NCBI GenBank assembly: GCA_009731375.1
Contig: BJOX01000377.1
Location: 31,938-53,449, forward strand
Direction of reading: 5' to 3'
Source of the DNA: Paulinella micropora
Lineage: Eukaryota; Cercozoa; Imbricatea; Euglyphida
DNA: 21,512 nt
Within the stretch, counting starts at the first letter, position 1. Every line of letters starts with the position of its first letter. Below are positions 1 through 12,255 of this stretch, piece by piece. The notes under the pieces are model-generated. The model ran no database searches. It was not told the origin of the DNA and saw only the letters and a program-made list of their open reading frames with translations. The translations under genes were made by a program, and so were the position numbers.

Positions 1-241
1 TTTTTTTTCGACGAAAGCATCGAGTCCGAGGCGCCGGTCCTTTTTGGTAGAGTGGCAATTGATGTGGTCATGATGTGGGTTTTTTCCCTTTTTCACGTGA
101 TCTAAATTTACCATTGTGAGAAAAATGGGGGAAACGGCACCCACCAAGAACCATATTTGTTGGGCTGGTTTATTACCAAAGAGCGTACCGGCCGTGCCAG
201 AATGGCGGGCCGACGTAATCATTTTTTCATGCAATAAAGTT

Positions 242-573
242 AGTCTCGCCACCAGACCCCTCTTTTTTGGTCGCGGCCGCTCGAAAAAAAAGAGAGAGAG
301 TCTGGTAGAACTGCTCTGGGTTTTTGATTTTGAGCGGAGAAAGTTTGGGGGTTGGTTGGAAGTGGCGGGAAAGAGCGGATCTGAGCGGAGAGTTAAGAGA
401 GGTGTCTGTGGGTGATTTGAAAAGTTGTGAACTGGTAAAATGAATGGTCCTCCTTTGTGTGGAAGTTGATTCGGATGAAAAACCGTCCTGACACCGCCCG
501 TTGCCAAAAGCAGTTCTACCAGACCCCTTCTCCCAAACTTGTGGGGAGAATTTTTGGGTCTGGTGGCGAGACT
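242..573. repeat. Inverted pair of hairpin-forming repeats
   Basis: Bases 242-259 are the exact reverse complement of 556-573 (18 bp), and 301-314 are the exact reverse complement of 510-523 (14 bp). Each half is also a stem-loop of its own: ACCAGAC pairs with GTCTGGT at both ends, and the right half has an inner TTCTCCC/GGGGAGAA-type stem. Two copies of one hairpin element in opposite orientation is the simplest reading, perhaps a fold-back or MITE-like element. No coding capacity is visible. Confidence 0.65.
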
Positions 574-699
574 ACAATAAAGTCTAAGACCCCTACGTCT
601 TTGGAGATATTGTTCTCTATGAAGACTTTTATCATTGTTTACCAGGAAAACATATTAACTAAATACGACACTAGTGCAATACTATGCAAAATAGTATAT

Positions 700-766
700 T
701 ATGCGGCTAGCCACAAATTTGACGCGGCTCGCCCGCAAAACACGTCAAATTTGGCGCGCCGCATAT
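700..766. repeat. Short inverted repeat around AAATTTGACG
   Basis: ATGCGGCTAGCCACAAATTTGACG at the left is matched in reverse complement by CGTCAAATTTGGCGCGCCGCAT at the right, with a few mismatches and a spacer of about 17 nt. It could form a cruciform. It is immediately followed by a second hairpin at 774-812, so the two may be the terminus of one element. Confidence 0.6.
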
Positions 767-773
767 GTAGTTT

Positions 774-812
774 TATCGGTAACCTGACCACGTTTTGTGG
801 AGGTGACCGATA
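774..812. repeat. Compact stem-loop
   Basis: TATCGGTAACCT pairs with AGGTGACCGATA (11 of 12 positions). Inside it CCAC pairs with GTGG around GTTTT, so nearly all of the 39 nt is in stem. It has no following T run and sits in eukaryotic DNA, so I do not call it a terminator. It may be a transposable-element end. Confidence 0.65.
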
Positions 813-962
813 AATAATCATCACATTTCCTCAAGTAAGCCACAAACGAAGACACAGGAAAAAAAGAAGGAAAAACAGACCCCGAAAACACTGTACATAT
901 ACACACAAATACATAAATACATACGCACATAAACAGTACCTACATAAATAATACATACACAG

Positions 963-1005
963 GAGCCTCGTGGCTCGTTGGACAGTCTGTGGAATTGCAA
1001 ATTGG
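963..1005 (+). pseudogene. Acceptor-side echo of exon B, out of order
   Basis: After ACACAG the sequence follows the 5' part of exon B (reading SLVARWTVCGIAN against [13 protein letters not shown] in the exon) and then dissolves into TACA-type repeat. It carries the acceptor but no donor. It is odd because it lies upstream of exon A, whereas all other echoes lie next to their parent exon. Confidence 0.65.
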
Positions 1006-1108
1006 CTTTACATACATTCATACATATAAACAAGAAATTACCCATCCCCCCCCCCCCCTATATATATATATATATAGGTATGTGGTTGGGGCTATCACTG
1101 GGGTAGAA

Positions 1109-1109
<1 letters not shown>

Positions 1110-1162
<53 letters not shown>

Positions 1163-1206
1163 ACTATCTATCTATCTATCTATATTATCTATCTATCTAT
1201 CTATCT
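1110..1206. repeat. (CTAT)n array ending at the exon A acceptor
   Basis: This is a near-perfect tetranucleotide array with a few interruptions. It ends in CTTCATAG, so the pyrimidine-rich repeat would itself act as the polypyrimidine tract of exon A. Confidence 0.9.
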
Positions 1207-1212
1207 TCATAG

Positions 1213-1295
1213 TTCAATGAAGAGGAGGAGCGCCTATTAGATAGAAAGTACACGGACGCTTGGACACCGTATTGGATGAACAACAACCCCTTTTG
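1213..1295 (+). CDS. Exon A of the putative split gene (acidic/aromatic segment)
   Basis: An 83-nt internal exon: CTATCTTCATAG precedes it and GTATGTCA follows it. Read in phase 0 it begins [12 protein letters not shown] and contains [13 protein letters not shown], ending on two bases (TG) of a codon that the first base of exon B completes as TGG (Trp). The peptide is acidic at first, then very rich in aromatic residues and asparagine; I do not recognise the family, and a resemblance to WW-type domains is too weak to claim. Three downstream partial copies support the frame: the nearest (1385-1438) differs at four sites, all silent (Tyr, Thr, Pro, Tyr codons). No upstream exon is visible, so the protein start is not in view. 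Confidence 0.75.
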
Positions 1296-1341
1296 GTATG
1301 TCATAACATATGTAGATAGATAGATAGATAGATAGATAGAC

Positions 1342-1384
<43 letters not shown>

Positions 1385-1388
<4 letters not shown>

Positions 1389-1438
1389 AAGTATACTGAC
1401 GCTTGGACACCCTACTGGATGAACAACAACCCCTTTTG
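1385..1438 (+). pseudogene. Donor-side echo of exon A, copy 1
   Basis: This copy holds the last two-thirds of exon A (from GATAGAAAG) and ends TTTTG followed by GTATGA. The exon's 5' part and its acceptor are replaced by (GATA)n. All four substitutions against exon A are third-position and synonymous in the exon frame. Confidence 0.8.
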
Positions 1439-1544
1439 GTATGAGATAGATAGATAGATAGATAGATATATAGATAGATGGTTGGATGGTTGGATGGATG
1501 GATGGATGGATGGATAGATAGATAGATAGATAGATAGTTAGATG

Positions 1545-1643
<99 letters not shown>

Positions 1644-1654
1644 GTAGATAGATA

Positions 1655-1707
1655 GAAAAAGACATCGATGCTTGGACACCCTACTGGATGAATAACAACC
1701 CCTTTTG
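1655..1707 (+). pseudogene. Donor-side echo of exon A, copy 2
   Basis: This copy contains [13 protein letters not shown] in frame, with AAC to AAT as a silent change, and ends at GTATGT. A one-base length difference near its start shifts the frame before GCTTGG. It is identical to copy 3, including the following TCAAAACATATACAGATA. Confidence 0.8.
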
Positions 1708-1725
1708 GTATGTCAAAACATATAC

Positions 1726-1779
<54 letters not shown>

Positions 1780-1814
1780 GTAGATGGATGGTTGGATGGA
1801 TGGATGGATGGATG

Positions 1815-1863
<49 letters not shown>

Positions 1864-1887
1864 GTAGGTAGATAGGTAGATAGATAG

Positions 1888-1939
1888 AAAAAGACATCGA
1901 TGCTTGGACACCCTACTGGATGAATAACAACCCCTTTTG
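1888..1939 (+). pseudogene. Donor-side echo of exon A, copy 3
   Basis: This copy is identical to the one at 1655-1707, about 232 bp downstream, with the same flanking tail and the same GATG/GGTT-interrupted GATA array between them. It is a recent tandem duplication of the array plus the echo. Confidence 0.8.
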
Positions 1940-2056
1940 GTATGTCAAAACATATACAGATAGATAGATAGATAGATAGATAGATATATAGATAGATAGA
2001 TAGATAGATAGATAGTACATACATACACACTACATAGATAAACAATACATACACAG

Positions 2057-2099
2057 GCGCCTCGTGGCTTGTTAGACAGTCTGTGGAATTGTAATTGAC
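2057..2099 (+). pseudogene. Acceptor-side echo of exon B, copy at 2057
   Basis: After ACACAG it reads RLVAC, a stop, then TVCGI in the exon B frame before passing into TACA repeat. The stop codon shows that this copy is not translated as it stands. Confidence 0.7.
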
Positions 2100-2161
2100 T
2101 TATACATATATACATACATACATGAACAATACATACATGCATACATAAGAATGCATATATA

Positions 2162-2247
2162 CATAAACTTTACATACGTACATACATACATGAACAAAAA
2201 CATAAACAATACATGCTTGAGCATACATACATAAATACATACATACA

Positions 2248-2281
<34 letters not shown>

Positions 2282-2882
2282 CATACATGCATACAGACAT
2301 ACATGAACAATACATACGTAAACATTACAGACATAAACAATACTCATACATACCGTATTAACATACCTACCTACCTACCTACCTACCTACCTACCAACCT
2401 ACCTACCTACTACTTACATACGTGCGCCTTGTCGTACTTATTGGCGTAGGTAGGTAGGTAGATAGGTAGGTAGGTAGGTAGTAGGTAGGCAGGTAGGTTG
2501 GTAGGTAGGTAGGTAGGTAGGTTAGTAGGTAGGTAGGTAGGTAGGTAGGTAGGTAGGTTAGTAGGTACGTAGGTACGTAGGTAGGTAGGTTAGTAGGTAG
2601 GTAGGTAGGTAGGTTAGCAGGTAGGTAGGTACGTAGGAGGTAGGTTAGTAGGTAGGTAGGTAGGTAGGTAGGTAGGTATGTTAATACGGTATGTATGACT
2701 ATTATTTATGTCTGTAATGTTTACGTATGTATTGTTTGTGTATGTCTGTATGTATGTATGTATGTATGTATGTATGTATGTATATATGTATGTATATATG
2801 TATGTATGTATGTATGCCTGTGCATGTCTTGTTGTTTTTATGTATTTTGTTCATGTATGTATGTACGTATGTAAAGTTTATG
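2162..2882. repeat. Large imperfect inverted repeat
   Basis: The left arm (2162-2410) and right arm (2444-2882) are reverse complements about a centre near 2522. ATAAACTTTACATACG at the left end matches CGTATGTAAAGTTTAT at the right end, and CATACCGTATTAACATACC (near 2348) matches GGTATGTTAATACGGTATG (near 2675). The inner arms are (CTAC)n and (GTAG)n. The loop near 2411-2446 has its own inverted partner near 2996-3020. A third, direct copy of the arm follows at 3083-3262 and a short inverted one at 5160-5245. Confidence 0.8.
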
Positions 2883-3045
2883 TATGTACTACCTACCTAC
2901 CTACCTACCTACTTCCTACCTACCTACCTACCTACCTACTAACCTACCTACCTACCTACTAACCTACCTACTATCCTACCTACCTACCTACCACCTACCT
3001 ACCTACGCCAAGAAGTACGACTAGTGTATTTTTTATGTATGTAAG

Positions 3046-3090
3046 GCGTCTAGTGGCTCGTATAGCAGTCTGCGGGATTGCGATTACTTT
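3046..3090 (+). pseudogene. Acceptor-side echo of exon B, copy at 3046
   Basis: GTAAG precedes a copy reading RLVARIAVCGIAI. Against exon B it has four silent changes (Arg, Cys, Gly, Ala codons) and one conservative one (Leu/Ile). The copy then passes into TTTACATACGTACATAC. Confidence 0.8.
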
Positions 3091-3262
3091 ACATACGTAC
3101 ATACATATATGAACAAAATACATAAAAACAACAATACATGCACAGGCATACATACATACATACATACATACATACAGACAGACAGACAGACATACACAAA
3201 CAATACATACGTAAACATTACAGACATAAACAATACTTATACATACCGTATTAACATATTAA
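3083..3262 (+). repeat. Direct copy of the inverted-repeat arm
   Basis: From CTTTACATACGTACATAC to CATACCGTATTAACATAT it repeats, in order, the motifs of the left arm at 2170-2365, including AATACATACGTAAACATTAC and CAGACATAAACAATACT. It lies between the last echo of exon B and exon B itself. Confidence 0.75.
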
Positions 3263-3295
3263 CTTATGTATGTATGTATTTTTTATGTACGTAAG

Positions 3296-3362
3296 GCGCC
3301 TAGTGGCTCGTTTAGCAGTCTGTGGAATTGCCATTGGACTGCTGTGGGTTTCATCTTTGACG
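3296..3362 (+). CDS. Exon B, transmembrane-like helix
   Basis: A 67-nt exon after TTTTTTATGTACGTAAG and before GTATGTAT. Its first base completes the Trp codon left open by exon A; the remaining 22 codons include [17 protein letters not shown] and end SSLT, leaving phase 0. An arginine-flanked hydrophobic stretch of about 18-20 residues is what a membrane-spanning helix looks like, so the product is probably a membrane protein with the aromatic segment of exon A on one side. It is the only copy with both splice edges. Three acceptor-side echoes lie upstream and twelve donor-side echoes downstream, most of their differences being silent in this frame. An alternative reading of the island as a tRNA-derived SINE head is considered and rejected below. 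Confidence 0.8.
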
Positions 3363-3463
3363 GTATGTATATATATATGTATGTACATATATATATATGT
3401 ATATATATATATAGGCATACATACATACATATATACATACATGCATACATACATACATACATT

Positions 3464-5112
<1,649 letters not shown>

Positions 5113-5126
5113 GTATGTATGTATGC

Positions 5127-5159
<33 letters not shown>

Positions 5160-5245
5160 TGCCTGTGCAGGTATTGTTTATGTTTTGTGTATGTATTGTT
5201 CATGAATTTATGTACGTATGTAAAGTTTATGTATATATTGTTTAT
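5160..5245 (-). repeat. Inverted copy of the intron A-B repeat arm
   Basis: ATGCCTGTGCAGGTATTG through GTACGTATGTAAAGTTTATG matches the right arm at 2815-2882 and is the reverse complement of the left arm. It is followed at about 5286 by a scrap of exon B (TGTGGAATTGCACTTGGC), so pieces of the exon B upstream region have been moved into its downstream intron. Confidence 0.65.
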
Positions 5246-5495
5246 GTATGTATGTATGTATGTATTGTTAATGTATGTATGTATGTGTGGAATTGCACTT
5301 GGCATACATACATACATACATACATACATTACATACATACGCACATTGCATGCATGCACACATACATTACATACATACGCATATTGCATGCATGCATGCA
5401 TGCATACATACATACATACATACATACATACATACATGCATGCATGCATACATACATACATACATACATACATACATGCATACATGCATACTTGC

Positions 5496-5574
<79 letters not shown>

Positions 5575-5769
5575 CATCTATCTATCTATCTATCCATCTA
5601 TCTATCCATCTATCTATCTCCATCTGTTTATCTATCTATCTATCTATCTATCTATCTTCTTATCACTTACTCTACGGAATGAACCAAGGTCACTTGAGGT
5701 GTCACTGACCCTCTCTTGGGCTTGATTTTTTGAAATGGGTGCCATCTGTCGACAGACAGAGAATTAGGG

Positions 5770-5829
5770 GATGGTGTGGGTGTGCTGGGCCCGTGGTGGG
5801 GTGCCTTATGTGTGCCTAGCCATACGCCT
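5770..5829 (+). CDS. Possible exon fragment cut by a gap
   Basis: After GAATTAG the sequence is open in phase 0 to the N gap, reading GMVWVCWARGGVPYVCLAIR. Phase 0 agrees with the end of exon B and the peptide is hydrophobic. However, the acceptor has a poor pyrimidine tract, no donor is visible, and there are no echoes to support the frame. It may equally be ordinary intron sequence. Confidence 0.2.
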
Positions 5830-5839
5830 NNNNNNNNNN

Positions 5840-6030
5840 TGTAAATGTAAATGTAAATGTAAATGTAAATGTAAATGTATGTGTGTACGTAGTCAGCCGG
5901 CGCGGGCGCCGAGGCTATGTAAATGTAATTGTAAAATTACATGTAAAATGTAAAATGTAAAATGTAAAATGTAAAATGTAAATGTAAATGTAAATGTAAA
6001 TGTATGTATGTATGTATGTATGTATGTACG
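5840..6030. repeat. (TGTAAA)n and (TGTAAAA)n arrays
   Basis: These are hexamer and related arrays after the N gap, interrupted by the echo of exon C at 5893-5915 and ending as (TATG)n with TACGTAG before exon C. Confidence 0.85.
5893..5915 (+). pseudogene. Acceptor-side echo of exon C
   Basis: GTACGTAG is followed by the first 23 bases of exon C with a single difference (GGCGCG for GGCACG), and the copy then breaks off into TATGTAAATG. It has the same edge-only structure as the other upstream echoes. Confidence 0.75.
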
Positions 6031-6033
6031 TAG

Positions 6034-6077
6034 TCAGCCGGCACGGGCGCCGAGGCAGAATACTATCTGGACATGGG
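6034..6077 (+). CDS. Exon C (frame uncertain)
   Basis: A 44-nt exon after GTATGTACGTAG and before GTCTAT. In phase 0, which follows exon B directly, it reads [14 protein letters not shown] and leaves two bases. In the phase that would join exon D as VSTAVAGL..., it reads [14 protein letters not shown]. The single base difference in its upstream echo does not discriminate. The acceptor is well supported by that echo; the donor GTCTAT is weaker than the GTATGT seen elsewhere but merges into the following CTAT array just as other donors merge into theirs. Confidence 0.55.
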
Positions 6078-6739
<662 letters not shown>

Positions 6740-6787
6740 GTTTCCACCGCAGTCGCCGGACTATACGTTGCGACTCCTACATACAAG
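6740..6787 (+). CDS. Exon D
   Basis: A 48-nt exon after CTATCTTTATTAG and before GTATGTAATG, both good splice signals. All three phases are open. Phase 0 reads [16 protein letters not shown] and joins exon E (which starts in phase 0) without any missing exon. Another phase reads [15 protein letters not shown] and joins exon C in its phase-0 reading, but then requires an extra exon between D and E, for which the gap at 7721-7730 offers room. It is a single copy without echoes, so silent-change evidence is absent. The island is clearly exon-like; its translation is not settled. Confidence 0.65.
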
Positions 6788-8511
<1,724 letters not shown>

Positions 8512-8561
8512 GTGGTCTATGATGAGTGGGCCTTCGTAGTAGAACTAGCAGAGAAGGAAAG
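8512..8561 (+). CDS. Exon E
   Basis: A 50-nt exon after GAATCTCAG and before GTAAATAC. Only phase 0 is open; it reads VVYDEWAFVVELAEKE and leaves AG, which the first base of exon F completes to Arg. The peptide is amphipathic and acidic and probably continues as helix into exon F. It is a single copy, flanked by a TA array upstream and (TACA)n downstream. The other two frames contain stops, which makes it a useful anchor for the reading frame. Confidence 0.8.
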
Positions 8562-9261
8562 GTAAATACATACATACATACATACATACATACATACATA
8601 CATACATACGTACGCACGTGTACATACGTTCACGTACGTATGTACGTACATACATGCATATATACGTACGTACGTCGTACATACATACATACATACATAC
8701 ATACATACATACATGCATACATGCATATATGCATACATGCATACATACATACATACATATATACATACATACATACATACATACATACATACATACATAC
8801 ATACATACATACATAGGCAAGTAAGCTATGACTGCGTAGAACGTCAGCTGCAAACATACATACATACATACATACATACATACAAACACATACATACATA
8901 CATACATACATAGGCAAGTAAGCTATGACTGCGTAGAACGCCAGCTGCAAATATACATACATACATACCTACATACATACATACATACATACATACATAC
9001 ATACATACATACATACATAGGCAAGTAAGCTATGACTGCGTAGATCGTCAGCTGCAAACATACATACATACATACATACATACACACATACATAGGCAAG
9101 TAAGCTATGATTGCGTAGATCGTCAGCTGCAAACATACATACATACATACATACATACACACATACATACATACATACATACATAGGCAAGTAAGCTATG
9201 ACTGCGTAGATCGTCAGCTGCAAACATACATACATACATACATACATACATACATACATAG
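8562..9261 (+). repeat. Intron E-F, (TACA)n with echoes of exon F
   Basis: It opens GTAAATACATAC and is (TACA)n throughout, with ACGT variants near 8610-8680. The five echoes of exon F occupy its second half, each starting after CATAG. Confidence 0.8.
8817..9224 (+). pseudogene. Five acceptor-side echoes of exon F
   Basis: Copies start at 8817, 8914, 9021, 9096 and 9187, each after CATAG, and read QVSYDCVERQLQ with minor variation (Glu/Asp, silent Arg and Asp codons). Each breaks off at CTGCAA into the ACATAC array, so none has a donor. Their spacing is 75-107 bp, set by the length of the intervening array. Confidence 0.85.
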
Positions 9262-9301
9262 GCACGTAAGCTATCAGTGCGTAGAACGTCAGCTGCAACA
9301 G
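9262..9301 (+). CDS. Exon F
   Basis: A 40-nt exon after ACATAG and before GTTATTATT. Its first base completes the Arg codon begun in exon E; the rest reads HVSYQCVERQLQQ and ends in phase 0. It is the last and only full-length member of a six-copy series, the one that keeps CAG and a GT donor. It differs from its echoes at two residues (His for Gln, Gln for Asp). The sequence is charged and glutamine-rich, consistent with a helical or coiled-coil segment. The donor merges directly into a (TTA)n array. Confidence 0.8.
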
Positions 9302-9366
<65 letters not shown>

Positions 9367-9367
9367 C

Positions 9368-10740
9368 ATCCCTGAAAGGTGTTGGTGAAGGGGGGGGGGG
9401 GGGGGGGNNNNNNNNNNCCCCCAACCCCCCCGCATTTTCGCACCCCTGTCGGAATAAATCATGGTTTGTGGGAACGAGGAGGAGTTCGGCGCTCATATAT
9501 GCAGGGTGGTTAGCCCCAGACTCGATGTTGATGATGATATGATTTTTTTTTGGAATTTACGCAAATATTTGCGTTAGGGGAGTGTCCTGAATGCCAAAAT
9601 TCTTTTTTTTTTCGCACCCCAATCGGAATAAATCATGGTTTGTGTGAATCAGGAGGAGTTGGGAGCTTACATTTGCAGGGTGTCTAGCCCCCGACTCGAT
9701 GTTGATGCTGATCATTTCTTTGGAATTCACGCAAATATTTGCGTTAGGGGAGTGTCCTGAAAGCGTAACTTCCTTATTTTCTTAGCCTATTTTCTGCACC
9801 CTCGTCGGAATAAATAAATCATGGTTAGTGTGAACTAGGAGGAGTTGGGAGCTCATATTGACAGGGTATCTAGCCCCAGACTCCACATTGATGCTGATAT
9901 AATTTCTTTTGAATTCACGCAAATATTTACGTTAGGGGAGTGCCCTGAATGCGAAAATTCCTTGTTTTTTTTAAAGCTTATTTTCTGCTCTCCCATCGGA
10001 ATAAATCATGTTTTGTGTGATCCAGGAGGAGTTGGGGCTCATATTGACAGGGTGGCTAGCCCCAGACTCGATCTTGATGCTTGTATACTTTTTTTGGAAT
10101 TCACGCAAATGTTTGCGTTAGGGGAGTGTCCTGAATGCCAAATTTCCTTGTTTTTTGGCAGTACTTTCCGGTGCCTCCGGCAAATGAACATACCCTGTCG
10201 ACGGGGCAGGGGAGGTCCGGGGGGCCCTCCCGGGAACCCCGGCACTGTGATTGTACGTACCCGTTCTGGTCGCTGGTGGCACCCACACCTGAAAGTTGAC
10301 GTTTTTTGCCACCAGGCGCCCTTTGCGGCACCTCCGGCAATTCAACGTACCCTGTCGAAGGGAAAGGGGGAGTTCAGGGGAGCCCTGCGATTGTACGTGC
10401 CCGTTCTGGTCGCGGGTGGCACCCACACCTGAAAATTGAGGTTTTTTGCCACCAGGCGCCCTTTGCGGCACCTCCGGCAATTCAACGTACCCTGTCGACG
10501 GGAAAGGGGGGGGGGTTCGGGGAGCCCTGCGATTGTACGTACCCGTTCTGGTCGCGGGTGGCACCCACACCTGAAAATTGAGGTTTTTTGCCACCAGGCG
10601 CTCTTTGCGGCACCTCCGGCAATTCAACGTACCTGTCGAAGGGAAAGGGGCCCTCCAAAAAGTGATAAGAAGTGGGGCTGGCGGGGTTTGGTGCGTTCGC
10701 GCACCGGTAAACCATCCGTTCAGGTGTTGGCGCAGCCCCT
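9368..10740. mobile_element. Non-coding mobile-element-like repeat, copy 1
   Basis: It lies between two (TTA)n arrays, starting CCCTGAAAGGTGTTGGTGAAG and ending TCAGGTGTTGGCGCAGCCCCTAG. Inside are four copies of a unit of about 180 bp (from 9439, 9613, 9795 and 9986; shared GGAATAAATCATGG, GGAGGAGTTGGG and TTGCGTTAGGGGAGTG) and then four of about 140 bp (from 10170, 10327, 10467 and 10609; shared CACCTCCGGCAA and CCCTGTCGACGGG). A second copy is at 16463-17567. No transposase or reverse-transcriptase reading frame is present, so it is either non-autonomous or a satellite-like repeat. An N gap in a G run lies near its left end. Confidence 0.6.
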
Positions 10741-10741
10741 A

Positions 10742-10792
<51 letters not shown>

Positions 10793-11080
10793 TTTTTTTT
10801 ATTAATATTATTATTATTACTGCTACTGCTACTACTATTATTATTATAATTGTAATTATTATTATCATTATTATTATTTTCATCATCATCATCATCATCA
10901 TTATTATTATTATTAGTAGTAGTAGTAGTAGTAGTAGTATTATCATTATGCATTGTAATATTGTAGAGAGAAATCAATTATATAATTTTTGTTCATGATC
11001 GTAACTGCCTTACCCCTTGTCTTGGCTTGTCTTGTATTGTATTTCACATCTACTGTTGTTACTATTATTACTATTATTAC

Positions 11081-11119
<39 letters not shown>

Positions 11120-11178
11120 CATCATCATCATCATCATCATTACTATTGTCATTATTATCGTTATTATTATCATTATTA

Positions 11179-11224
<46 letters not shown>

Positions 11225-11225
11225 G

Positions 11226-11305
11226 GGAGTACATAGGCCATCGGTCCTTTCCATGGGCTGATTGGTATAAAGCTCCTAGAGTAATGTTCTATGCCGTCAC
11301 TTCCT
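11226..11305. other. Short unassigned island before a gap
   Basis: This non-repetitive sequence between a TTA array and the 86-base gap has no splice-flanked open frame that fits the gene. I see nothing identifiable in it. Confidence 0.4.
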
Positions 11306-11446
11306 NNNNNNNNNNNNNNNNNNNNNNNNNNNNNNNNNNNNNNNNNNNNNNNNNNNNNNNNNNNNNNNNNNNNNNNNNNNNNNNNNNNNNNTATTATTAC
11401 TATTATTACTATTATTACTATTTTTGCTACTATTATCATTATTATC

Positions 11447-11526
<80 letters not shown>

Positions 11527-11586
11527 GGAGGGGTGCACAGTATGGCACCCCACGGGAAGAGGAGGTGGTTGGGCCTCTTCCCACTG

Positions 11587-11761
11587 GTTTCGAGGCTATG
11601 TCGTTGTGTTGGCTCCGAGGCTATGTTGTTGTGTTGGTTCCGAGGCTATGTTGTTGTGTTGGTTCCGAGGCTCTGTTGTTGTGTGGGTTCCGAGGCTATG
11701 TCGATGTGGGTTCCGAGGCTATGTTGTTGTGTTGGTTCCGAGGCCATGTCGTTGTGTTGTT
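11587..11761. repeat. 25-bp minisatellite, seven units
   Basis: The unit TTCCGAGGCTATGTTGTTGTGTTGG, given here as TTCCGAGGCTATG plus TTGTTGTGTTGG, is repeated about seven times, with TCG/TTG and TTGG/TGGG variants and one unit shortened by two bases. The period is not a multiple of three, so it is not a coding repeat. Confidence 0.85.
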
Positions 11762-12140
11762 TTTTATAAGACATACACCACGTGGGATCAAAGGGGTATT
11801 TACATTCCGCGATCTAGGGGTGGTGACGGGTTTCGAGGCGTCCCAGATACTTACCACAAAACGTCCTCATGCGCTGGCAGACCGCATGAAATGTCTGCTA
11901 CCCCTGTGAGTACCTCCATGCGGGACCTACCCAGTCTCGTGGAGCTCTCACGCGGGGAAGATCAATCATTTGTAGTTGATTTCCTGCAAGGTACCCGACA
12001 CTGTGCGGGTAGTAGGGACTTCCTTTTGGGGCCTTCTATGCAGGATGGTTAGAGTCACTCTTCCCTCCCCAACATACTCGCTGTAGTCCCTGTTGGGTCG
12101 AGGGATGGAGGCGCATGGCCCTCGGGCTCAGCCATGACAG
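11762..12140. other. Unassigned intronic sequence
   Basis: About 380 bp of complex sequence follows the minisatellite. A plus-strand frame stays open from about 11540 to 12052 (ending near SFVVDFLQGTRHC and GPSMQDG), but it also runs through the minisatellite and the TTA array. It has no fitting splice edges and matches nothing I recognise. It could be the remnant of an inserted element. Exons F and G join in phase without it. Confidence 0.4.
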
Positions 12141-12149
12141 ATCAATATA

Positions 12150-12188
<39 letters not shown>

Positions 12189-12255
12189 TATTATTATTAT
12201 TATTATCATCATCATCATCATCATCATCATCATTACTTGTCTTGTCTTTGTCCAG

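Larger units (their letters stand above)
1..962. other. Upstream region without a supported gene
   Basis: This is the most ordinary-looking sequence in the window, AT-rich with some GC-rich patches. No reading frame here has a convincing start, composition or splice pattern. The longest frames (about 100-120 codons near 116-415 and 457-813) run through the fold-back repeats described separately. I read it as an intron or intergenic DNA upstream of exon A. The last part, from about 890, is TACA-like and leads into an echo of exon B at 963. Confidence 0.5.
1296..3295 (+). repeat. Intron A-B, GATA arrays then CTAC/GTAG/TACA arrays
   Basis: A 2.0-kb intron from GTATGT to GTAAG. Its first part is (GATA)n carrying three echoes of exon A, with GATG/GGTT variants. 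After about 2020 it turns into TACA/TATG and CTAC/GTAG arrays that form a large inverted repeat, with two acceptor-side echoes of exon B (2057 and 3046). Confidence 0.7.
9302..12255 (+). repeat. Intron F-G, TTA arrays with inserted elements
   Basis: It is a large intron from GTTATT to TTGTCCAG. Four main (TTA)n blocks (9303-9367, 10741-10935, 11058-11224, 11392-11525, the last after an 86-base N gap) alternate with a mobile-element-like repeat, a minisatellite and two unexplained stretches. (TTA)/(TCA)n at 12149-12236 leads to the exon G acceptor. Confidence 0.65.

Noticed and set aside
774-812. Rho-independent-type terminator
   Set aside because: No T tract follows, and the sequence is clearly eukaryotic.
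116-813. Two frames of about 100-120 codons in the upstream region
   Set aside because: They overlap fold-back repeats, have no supporting splice signals, and the peptides look unordered.
3296-3362. tRNA-derived SINE head (GTGGCTCGTTTAG resembling box A, GTGGGTTTCATC in the place of box B)
   Set aside because: The spacing is tRNA-like, but box B is poor, and the frame, silent changes, splice edges and phase match with exon A explain the island better.
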